From positions 13,420,001 through 13,484,000 of the forward strand of contig NC_061137.1 of assembly GCF_905220365.1 (NCBI RefSeq): a stretch of 64,000 nucleotides of DNA, given 5' to 3'. Numbering within the stretch: position 1 is the stretch's first letter; each line of letters opens with the position of its first letter. A program made the translations under genes and the position numbers. The notes beneath the pieces were generated by a model. The model worked only from the letters and a program-made list of their open reading frames with translations, was not told the origin of the DNA and made no database searches. This stretch comes from Vanessa cardui (taxonomy: Eukaryota > Arthropoda > Insecta > Lepidoptera > Nymphalidae). This document shows positions 56,217 through 64,000 of the stretch, piece after piece.

Positions 56217-57303
56217 ACTTTTTCATTGTCTAAATAGAAATATGAAATATATTTTAATGTTAGTTAATTTTTGTTTATAATATATTCCGCCTAAAAGTTT
56301 ATGACCCAAGAAATGTAACTATTAGTAACAGGGCATAGACCCTTCTCTGTCTTGCCTAATTTGTTCGTTTCTCCTACACTACTACATATGTAATACTGTT
56401 TGTATCTAAAATAAATAAATAATAAAATAATTCAATCTAACGCCGATTAATTATCGCGCAATAAATTACATTCAACTTCAAACATTTCCATTTGTAAACA
56501 TCGAAAAAATTACCAGCAGTTGTAAAGTATGGTCTTCGTAAGCTTCTGGATTCCTTAGCAGGATTACACTTTGTGGAACGGTATACGACTGGTGAACTAC
56601 CCCCAAAGTCTTGACTGACTTTAGTCCAATAAGAGCTGAGAGGTAAATGACGAAACCTCTACATGATTTGATTAAAAATGAAAAAGCAGTGACGATCTTT
56701 TTACACATTTATTACGCATTCGTGTCGCTTGCTGGTATTTGAATGTAAAGCGTCTTCTCTTTTAAAAATTCATAAGAAAATATATATGTTTTAATATAGT
56801 AACATATTCGTGGTTACATTTGTATAATATAGAACATAAGGAATACAAATGAAAATAAATTTTATCGAATATAGCTATTGTTTTAGCTGTTATTGTTGTA
56901 GCTGTTACAGTTATTAACTATGATCGAGTATTCTCATTTTATATATCTACTAAAAAATAAGTATATATGTAATTTTTAAAGCAAATATGAATAAGCCGCT
57001 CTCAATCGTAACGCACGCTACTTACAAGATATCTTATTGTGATTGAGAAGAATAATGTATAATTAGTGATAGCAAAAAAAAAATAGATTATATTTAATAA
57101 AGTTCGCCGATAATTTATCGTGGGGGCGCGCCTTTGCGAGTGAAAAGCTATAAGTATGAGGGCACGCGAAAATGTATGTATGTGTAATTGCATCGGTTTA
57201 TGAGTGTAGCTCTTTTTTGTAGGCGTGCATATAAAATTAATAAACAAATGTTTGTGTGAGCATCTATGTGTGTTTCCATTTATTCATACGTCACTCCAAT
57301 AGT
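56217..57303. other. Non-coding, nothing recognised
   Basis: AT-rich; two minus frames of 76 and 81 codons (56478-56708, 57002-57247) have no recognised domain. Confidence 0.45.
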
Positions 57304-57542
57304 TATAGACTGTCAAGTATAAGTTGGCGTTCCTGTGGCAGCTCCTGCTACACCCTTTGTTTTGCCACTTTTTTGTTTATTTTACCAATATCTCCCTAGA
57401 AAATAATTCTCTACGTCTCATTTTTAATAGATTTTGGGTAAGTTTTCTTAGTAAGGGTAAATAAAACAAATAAGATATAAATGAACAAAAAAAAAATAGT
57501 ACATGTTTTTGCCACACGCCAACTTACACTTGACGCGCTATA
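57304..57542. mobile_element. MITE-like element with 27-bp terminal inverted repeats
   Basis: The ends 57304-57330 (tatagactgtcaagtataag ...) and 57516-57542 are inverted repeats with four mismatches in 27 positions. The 239-bp interior is AT-rich and non-coding. TA dinucleotides at both ends would suit a Tc1/mariner-type insertion, but the palindromic TATAG makes the true duplication unclear. No second copy seen in the window. Confidence 0.65.
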
Positions 57543-57757
57543 CTTATTTGCATTCTTTGAAACATATACCCTTTTTATCAAAGTCAAAGTTATGAATCAG
57601 TAGAACACATAAAACTTTTTTCCACGTGCCTAAAAATGTATTCTCTCATATCTTTAATAAAGCGAAACGCATCAGTTAACTTGGCGTATTATTTTAAGGC
57701 TTTTGTGATAAAATTATGCCGCCTGTCGTCAGTCGGAGCGCTGACATAAAATATTAT

Positions 57758-57942
57758 TTAAATTTCACTTAAAATTCTCCCGACCGCGTCATCTGCATCA
57801 GCTGATTTCTTAGAAACTAGTTTTCCTAGCTCAGCCACTTTATCTTGAACTTGTGAAGAGACTTCAGAAGAGTTATGGTAAAAATTATATAAGTTATATG
57901 AAACTTTTATGGTAGAAGGCTTTAATACGTGAGAGCGTATGG
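57758..57942 (-). CDS. Candidate terminal coding exon, unidentified
   Basis: On the minus strand a possible acceptor (caattttcaag) is followed by a 60-codon open stretch to TAA 57758-57760. The peptide contains KPSTIKVSYNLYNFYHNSSE and then SSQVQDKVAELGKLVSKKSA, ending DDAVGRILSEI. The C-terminal half looks like an amphipathic helix with normal protein composition, unlike frames through repeats here. A LINE-D insertion (57959-58123) sits just upstream and does not break the exon itself. In the pre-insertion sequence the frame meets a TAG shortly upstream, so the exon would have to begin at the acceptor. Family not recognised; pseudogene or chance remain possible. Confidence 0.35.
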
Positions 57943-57958
57943 CTTGAAAATTGCCATC

Positions 57959-58123
57959 AAAATCAAAATCAAAATAAACTTTATTCAAGTAGGCTTTTAT
58001 AAGCACTTTTGAATCGTCATTTAATAATTAAGTGAAGCTACCACCGGTTCGGAAAGTAGATTCTACCGAGAAGAACCGGCAAGAAACTCAGTAGTTACTC
58101 TTTTTTAACATTTAAAAGATACA
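57959..58123 (-). mobile_element. LINE-D 3' end with target-site duplication
   Basis: Near-consensus copy with a (TTTTGA)n tail, flanked by aaaattgccatc (57947-57958) and aaaattgacatc (58124-58135), a 12-bp duplication with one mismatch. Only the last about 165 bp of the LINE were inserted. Confidence 0.9.
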
Positions 58124-58135
58124 AAAATTGACATC

Positions 58136-58459
58136 GTGCTATTCGAGGAGACGAAAAGGTTAGCGAATCCAATCTATCCTCAACGGAAGTATTGCTGTAC
58201 ATTTTCATCAATACAGACATTCATACATAATTTTTTAATTTCTTTTTTATATTATGTTTTTAAATATAAAAAAAAAAAAATTATATGCCACCATAAAAGA
58301 TCATTCATTTAGATGCAATCATGAAACTATTTATGAGTAAGGCAAAAAGTATGGAGTACAGTTATATAATTTTTAGTTACTCTAATAAATATTATTTTCT
58401 TCTCTATACGAATATTATAAAAACTAAACACTGGTGCTGATGACCCAAATTTCTGCTTG
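58136..58459. other. Non-coding, nothing recognised
   Basis: AT-rich. Confidence 0.45.
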
Positions 58460-58519
58460 CTGTAGGGTCCACCCGTACCGCACAATTGTCACTAGTGCGA
58501 AGGCGTGGCGGGTCACTAG
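58460..58519 (+). mobile_element. Helitron-like 3' end
   Basis: ccacccgtaccgcac ... gtgcgaaggcgtggcgggtc followed by ACTAG and a host T; only the 3' terminus is recognisable. Confidence 0.5.
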
Positions 58520-58544
58520 TATAAATATTTTTATTTAATTTTTT

Positions 58545-58767
58545 TTTAATATGAGACAACATCACATACATTATTCTGATCCCAATGTAGCTGAAGCACT
58601 TGTGTTATGGAAATCAGAAGTAATGACGGTACCACAAACACCCAGACCCAAGACAGCATAGAAAACTAATGGTAATTTACATCGACTCGGCCGGGAATCG
58701 AAACCGGGACCTCAGAGTGGCGTACCCATAAAAACCGGTGTACACACCACTCGATCATGGAGGTCGT
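58545..58767 (-). mobile_element. SINE-B, full length
   Basis: From atgagacaacatcacatac to the B box (gggaatcgaaaccgggacct) and head (ctcgatcatggaggtcgt). Confidence 0.88.
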
Positions 58768-59254
58768 TAATATAATTATAATATATATCATCTAAATATA
58801 AGGCTTCATATAAAAGGGGCGTACAGCTTGCCACCACGGCCTACGATCTTACCCCCAAGCTGCTCTGCTTTGTGTGTTACCACAGTAAATATTCAGGGTT
58901 ATTGGTAACTCGATGTATATCCGTTAGGAGGTGATAGGGTTGATTATTTGCAACAATTTTAATCCAAAAGTGGTGTGAAGCAAAAATTTCGTTTTCCGTC
59001 TCGCATTTTTAAATTTGGACCTATAATTATTATTTAAATGTTGAAAAATATCCAGTGTTTAATCGTGTTTAGAAAACAAAAGAAAAAAATAGATTTTAAT
59101 TGATACTTTTTTTTAGATAAAATTTTGAAGTTGCATTTTTGACAAATTTTGAATAAAGCTAAAAAACGTGATAGCTCAAAAATGGTTCACTTTTATATAA
59201 CCTTGTATATTTGTAATGTAATTACCTAATTAGTACTTAGGTTAGGTTAGTCTG
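58768..59254. other. Non-coding, nothing recognised
   Basis: Ends with ttaggttaggttag at 59236-59249, too short to be telomeric. Confidence 0.45.
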
Positions 59255-59375
59255 GACAGGTGGTTGCTACTTGTATAGCGCTGTTGTGTTCAGATTTAAA
59301 AGGTCGTAATTATTTCTTAAAACACAAATGTATACAGGAGCTGGTGACCATTCAACATTAGTTGGCCCATTTGTC
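59255..59375 (+). repeat. rep-C, decayed and shortened
   Basis: Traces: ctgttgtgttcagatttaaa, ggagctggtgaccattcaac, attagttggcccatttg. Confidence 0.45.
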
Positions 59376-59379
59376 CAAA

Positions 59380-59490
59380 GTCAAAGACAAAGTCAAACCA
59401 CTTTATTCAATTTAAGGTTATTATTGATAGTCAAAAATATACCACCGATTCGGTAATTAACACCTCAGACCTGAAAAGAACAAAAAAAGG
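59380..59490 (-). mobile_element. LINE-D-related 3' end (variant), decayed
   Basis: Keeps agtcaaaccactttattcaa, ttattgatagtcaaaaatat and accaccgattcggtaatta. Confidence 0.55.
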
Positions 59491-59596
59491 GTAAAATACT
59501 GCGCGAGATTGTGTTTTTTTATATGCATTTTTTTTTAGCTGTTGCTAGAACAATAAAAAAAATTTCGTTATTTGAAACAGACTGGAGGCGATCATC

Positions 59597-59704
59597 TCAT
59601 TCCCAGGGTGTGCAATCAACTAAGAAATCATAAGTGTTGTAATATCCTTTAGCACACAAATGCTCTTTAACGATTCTTTTAAATTTTACAATTGAATATT
59701 TTGT
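59597..59704 (-). pseudogene. LINE ORF C-terminal remnant, second family
   Basis: The minus frame ends at TGA 59597-59599 and reads KFKRIVKEHLCAKGYYNTYD then FLVDCTPWE. This has the KFK..VK..LC.K.YY pattern of LINE ORF2 C-termini but a different end from LINE-D (no KKRG.NTC), so it comes from another LINE lineage. A SINE-A insertion abuts its upstream side. Confidence 0.75.
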
Positions 59705-59715
59705 AACGTGTCGAC

Positions 59716-60035
59716 ACGACAACAACAGCCTGTAAATTCCCACAGCTGGGCTAAAGGCCTCCTCTCCCTTTGAGGAGAAGGTTTGAAACATATTCCACCA
59801 CGCTGTTCCAATGCGGATTGGTGGAATACATATGTGGCAGAATTTCTATGAAATTTGTCACATGCAGGTTTCCTCACGATGTTTTCCTTCACCGCTGAGC
59901 ACAAGATGAATTATAAAGACAAATTAAGCACATGAGTCAGCGGTGCTTGCCTGGGTTTGAACCCGCAATCATCGGTTAAGATGCACGCGTTCTAACCACT
60001 GGGCCATCTCGACTCACTGGGCCATCTCGACTCAC
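59716..60035 (-). mobile_element. SINE-A with duplicated head
   Basis: Near-consensus minus copy with a GTT-type tail. The head words cactgggccatctcgact occur twice in tandem (59998-60035, 19-bp unit). A 7-bp aacgtgt at 59705-59711 and 60040-60046 may be the target-site duplication. Confidence 0.9.
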
Positions 60036-60312
60036 AAAAAACGTGTAAGTAAAACTAACATTATACATAAGGAAGTATTTACTTAAACGAAAGAAAAGCA
60101 AGCACTACAAAGCTATTTAAGTACAAGGTTATACCCTTTTTCTCACGCTGTAACGTACATAACAATTGAAGGTACACAATTTCTTCCCTCATTTCCAAGA
60201 TGAGTTAAGTTCAATTGTTTTTTTTTTCTCGAGTTATAAATATGTGTGTTAACTTTCGTCATCATTATATTTATGTGTGTGTTTTTTGTGTTATTTGCTC
60301 TATTTTATAATA
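60036..60312. other. Non-coding, nothing recognised
   Basis: AT-rich spacer. Confidence 0.45.
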
Positions 60313-60568
60313 TAAGTAGGCGAACGTGCAATTTTTGGTTGACCTGATGGGGATTGGTTACCATTGTAGACATTGGCGCTTTGAGAAATATTAACCTCAC
60401 ATTACCAATACTCTGCGAACCTTGGAAACTAAAATACTATGCCCCTTGTATCTGTAGTTATACTGGCTCACTAACCCTTCATACTGGAAAACAACAATAC
60501 TGAGTACTGCTGTTTGGCAATAAAATATCTGATAATAGGTTGGAACTTACCGAGACCGACTTGGTAGG
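60313..60568 (-). repeat. rep-C, diverged
   Basis: Full span but many changes: gacattggcgctttgagaaa, ccttgtatctgtagttatac, acaacaatactgagtactgc. Confidence 0.75.
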
Positions 60569-61019
60569 TTGGTACGAGTGCTCAAAAGTATTTTGTTAAA
60601 CTTATTTATGAAGCTCGATCGTCGAACATTTAATAAAGTCAGTATGTCAACAGAAAAATATATTTCGAAAATAATAAATCTCAGCAAATTTTCTTGGAAT
60701 AACAAGAAAATTCATATCAGAAATAGCGAGCTATCCGCGAGAAACTTCCAGAAATCCTTTAAAACAATGAAGAATACTGCAAAAATATTTCTCAAGTTTG
60801 GAAATATTTTCAGCTGGCCACAATTTCCTCTGCGAGTCCGCTACAAACAAACCTCGGACAAGGAGATGACGCGAAGCTAATTTAGCGGTCGCCTGCATCC
60901 CACTTTATTTATTACGTACACTTGCAATCTGGATGCGGTTTGAGACACGAGCGGCCGACGGATTCATATATTTCGGAATTGCTTTTCTATCAGATAATAT
61001 GTGTCTGTATAATATAATT
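60569..61019. other. Spacer with a 103-codon open frame
   Basis: The frame at 60569-60880 (+) is lysine/asparagine-rich, begins inside rep-C sequence and has no recognised domain; probably chance. Confidence 0.35.
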
Positions 61020-61062
61020 ACATTTTGTCAAATATTTTAACTTGCAATATTTGACAAAATGT
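61020..61062. repeat. Perfect 17-bp hairpin, 9-nt loop
   Basis: acattttgtcaaatatt at 61020-61036 is exactly complementary to 61046-61062 across the loop ttaacttgc. Stem AT-rich; function unknown. Confidence 0.9.
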
Positions 61063-61119
61063 GAAATGAAAGGGAGCTCTATCTAATTAAGAAAATGACT
61101 AACACGGCTCATGCATACC

Positions 61120-61375
61120 TGCACCACCAAGGACATTTCAGATGCGTTGCCGACCTTTCCGAAAAGTGTTTTCGTGAAGGTGTACAAGTACGCAACAGAT
61201 AAGCTGTTTGGAAAACATGGTTGTCCGACGCAGAAATTTTCTGAAAAATCTCGCAGGTTTGTATTTTTGAACATCTAAATCTTGCGGACATATGGCGGTA
61301 TTTTGACACGGTGTCCGAGGGTGAAATTCATTAGCCGGGATGAACCCAAACATACCCTCCGAATATTGCCCTTGT
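61120..61375. repeat. GC-richer segment, probably an old transposable element
   Basis: Contains gatgcgttgccgaccttt, gtgttttcgtgaaggtgtac and ttagccgggatgaaccc. Similar phrases are familiar from dispersed lepidopteran repeats. Overlapping minus frames exist but I trust none as a gene. Confidence 0.35.
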
Positions 61376-61390
61376 GCGCTTTTTATGGTA

Positions 61391-61665
61391 TAGGTTGGCG
61401 GACGAGCATATTGGCCACCTGATGGTAAGGCGTCACCATCCCCATAGACAATGACGCTGTAAGAAATATTAAATATTCCTTACATCGTCAATGTGCCACG
61501 AACTTTGGGAAAAAAGATGTTATGTCCCTTGTGCCTGAAGTTACATTGGCTTACCACCCTTCAAACAGAAACACAACAATCCTGATTACTGTTATTTGGC
61601 GGTATAATAACTGATGAGTGGGTGGTATCTACCCAAACGGGCTTGCACAAAGCCCTACCACCTAT
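61391..61665 (-). repeat. rep-C, near full length
   Basis: Well preserved from ggttggcggacgagcatatt to ttgcacaaagccctaccacc. Confidence 0.86.
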
Positions 61666-62385
61666 TAAACACCAAGCCTTGTACGTGCACAATCTTGCCT
61701 TGCTGATCTCACCGAGACTTTTTGGGAGCCAATTTCGCCAAAATTCACTATATATTATCAAATTCGTATGTTGTTCAAAATTTTGCTTGACGTATACGGC
61801 AGGTTAAGCTATCTCATAATGTAAGTTAATATTTAAATATTCACAAAGTTTATTAAAATAAGAATTAATGAAATGAAATGCTTAAATTTATACAAATATG
61901 AATTAAAAACAGTGACTATATTAAACTTAACCGCGTGGAATGGTGGTAATGATGCTTTAAATTAAATATTTCATAATATTTCACCTATTTAAGAGATAAA
62001 ATACCCTTGAATGTCCAATCGTCGAATGTCTCTTTGAAGATAGGAGTTTATCCCATCACACGCCTCAAATGTCGATTGGAGAATAATCTATCCCATTTCC
62101 TCACGAAGTTTTCCTTGTTAATAAATTTACTGCTGGCAGGACTGGTCTTGACAGCGTCACCCGTTCTCCGCCGAAATTTAATTCATCTCGTGCCCCGAAT
62201 GAAATCCATCCCGAAGGATCTCCCTTGGGATTGCATCTCGGCTTAGACGTATGTTACTGGTGAACCATTTCTTCTTTATATAGCCTAGTTTCCGCCCGTG
62301 AATAAGGCCGTAATGCCCGTCTATGCTGGAGATCAGGTAACTCAGTCTTTTTATCCCCTGAACGTGTATGAGTACTTATAATGAT
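61666..62385. other. Spacer, mixed scraps
   Basis: 62097-62117 (tttcctcacgaagttttcct) matches a SINE-A internal block, but the flanks do not; 62150-62250 is GC-richer and unexplained. Confidence 0.35.
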
Positions 62386-62617
62386 TGATCAAATACCTGT
62401 TGACTTCCAGGCAGGATACATTACATACATATATAATTGTATTTAACTAATATGACTGTATTTTTTAAATGTTGAAAAAGAGTAACTACTGATTTTCTTG
62501 CCAGTTCTTCTCGGTAGAAACTACTTTCGGAACTAGTAGTAGCTTCACTTAATTTTAAAATGACGTTTCAAAAGTGCTTGTAAAAACCTACTTGAATAAA
62601 GTTTATTTTGATTTGAG
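62386..62617 (+). mobile_element. LINE-D 3' end
   Basis: From atacctgttgacttccaggc through aaaagagtaactactgattt to tttattttgatttgag. Confidence 0.86.
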
Positions 62618-63794
62618 TTTATTTGATAAGTTGTTAAAGGGTAAACAAAAACTATTTCTTGTATTTTTTAATATTACTGAGAATTTATTCGGTATTATAT
62701 TACTATTCATTTTGATATTTCCATGTTTGGTTGTGAAGTACTATCTTTAACAATAATTAAATTCTTTTGTCATAACAAAAGTGAATCGCTTTTCCCTTAA
62801 ATTGCCTTTTCATGCCATATGGTTTACATAGATTTTCACCCCTGTCAATGCAATATACATTCTAACAGTACCACATAAAGTTCACTTTACAATAAAGTAA
62901 TATTTCATTTGTGTCGCTAAAAGAAATTATCGCATAAATTACGCCCTTATTACGAGACTCTTTGATGACCCGACCCATTTAGTACGAGAAAATCGTGTAT
63001 TTCTTGTTTTATACCAATATGTATGCGAAAAATTAAACATAAATTCTACCAATGTTGGTGACAGTGGCCTAGCGCCAAGTATTTATTGCCAAACCACAGA
63101 ATTACAACTTAACCTTAAATAACTGTTTATTTTATGGATAAATTGATTTTTTTATTTATTTTCGAAACTAGTAGTAGAGTATACAACCAACTTATGCAGC
63201 TTCGTCTTTTTTATAGTTTCGTGATAAATGCTCCCTTTCTTCTTTTGGTGCATTTTTGACAGTCAATAGTAAAGTGACGGTTCTATATTGTGTAAAAATA
63301 TTTTTCTATGTTTAAATTACTCAAGTAATTGATCATGATCATGATCAATTAGAAAAAGATTGTCTCTTAAATACATGTTTTTTTTAAATATTTTCTTTTG
63401 TGCCATAGAATTAAGAAAGTACAGAGTTACCTATCATAAATAAAAAATATATTAATTTTATGAATGAAGATTATTTCTCTGTTCAATATTAAAACAATTA
63501 CCATGTCGGTACCTGTTCATAACGTCCTTATATTAATAGAAGACACTGGATAGACATCATATTAGTGAAAATACAGACAAACAACCTGCAACCAAACATA
63601 CACATACTGTATGTATATTTGTTTGCTAGTCGTGTATAAGCTTATAATGAATTTATCAATAAGAAATACGAGTTAACAGGCTATTTTATAAACAACGCTT
63701 TAAAGTAAATTTGTTAATATTCTCACAAGCGAGCGGATAAATACTATTTTCTTTATTTTTAATCTAGAGTTCTGTTTATTAAGCTGTATTATTG
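62618..63794. other. Non-coding, nothing recognised except a palindrome
   Basis: AT-rich; see the palindrome at 63336-63361. Confidence 0.45.
63336..63361. repeat. Perfect 26-bp palindrome
   Basis: Built from taattgatcatga and its exact complement, with overlapping TGATCA and ATGATCAT units. Unlike the hairpins above it has no loop. Confidence 0.9.
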
Positions 63795-63930
63795 TTGTAG
63801 ATACGGAAGTAACTCTGTATTTCAGTCTGTTTCGCATTCACGTCTAAACCACTGAACAGAATTCGCTGCAATTTAGTATCAAGCTTGAATTGCAAGGGGT
63901 CGTGAAGGCTATTTTAGTTAAAGAATAAAT
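63795..63930 (+). mobile_element. Hel-G-like 5' part, decayed
   Basis: Words gaagtaactctgtatttcag, cacgtctaaaccactgaaca and ttagtatcaagcttgaattg follow the Hel-G order; the terminus is not seen before the window ends. Confidence 0.5.
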
Positions 63931-64000
63931 CGTTCAAGGCTCCGTACAAAAGTAGAGATCTATCTAGTTTAATTTGTTATTAAGTCTTAAATTATTGTAT

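Noticed and set aside
59236..59249. Insect telomeric repeat TTAGG
   Set aside because: Fewer than three units; no telomere or interstitial array.
60569..60880. 103-codon plus-strand open frame
   Set aside because: Begins inside rep-C, is Lys/Asn-rich as expected of AT-rich noise, and has no domain.
61083..61353. Overlapping minus-strand frames of 63-71 codons
   Set aside because: Three frames overlap the same segment, the segment has repeat-like words, and no frame shows a domain.

Overview
This window reads as lepidopteran nuclear DNA, most likely from a butterfly. The evidence is an AT-rich background, one spliced glycine/tyrosine-rich cuticular-type protein gene, and a dense field of repeat families I associate with Lepidoptera. 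These include tRNA-headed SINEs with TAC or GTT tails, LINE 3' ends with GATTTT tails, Helitron-like elements bounded by TC and CTAG, and RTE-type remnants. Family names are descriptive labels of mine (SINE-A, SINE-B, rep-C, LINE-D, Hel-F, Hel-G, element E). No database search was possible, and genus or species cannot be read from the sequence.

The one confident gene lies on the + strand from about 28.7 to 33.4 kb. It has a TATA box, an arthropod initiator, four coding exons (28784-28795, 29962-30145, 32660-32809, 33052-33203) and a poly(A) signal. It encodes a 165-residue secreted Gly/Tyr-rich protein of cuticular type. Its introns carry a LINE-D 3' end, a broken reverse-transcriptase motif, a deleted SINE and a Helitron-like fragment.

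From 1 to 28 kb and from 33 to 64 kb the sequence is mostly intergenic or intronic and is built from repeats, many with readable target-site duplications (TSDs). Several are nested: SINE-A inside SINE-B at 14.2 kb, SINE-A inside SINE-A at 45.3 kb, and element E inside Hel-G at 51.9 kb. Coding remnants of at least four kinds of non-LTR retrotransposon are present (4.65, 16.1, 31.3, 36.0, 39.6 and 59.6 kb). The 39.6 kb remnant joins a LINE C-terminal reading frame to the LINE-D tail scattered through the window, which identifies that tail.

The best non-repeat unknowns are a probable first coding exon with an excellent splice donor at 43835-43930, a possible terminal coding exon at 57758-57942 (minus), a short acidic candidate exon at 49878-49983 (minus), a CTCF-type site at 51120-51134, an MITE-like element at 57304-57542, and several long perfect hairpins or palindromes. 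I saw no operon, CRISPR array, rRNA, functional tRNA gene or bacterial-type system. Most open frames over 60 codons here are chance frames through repeats.
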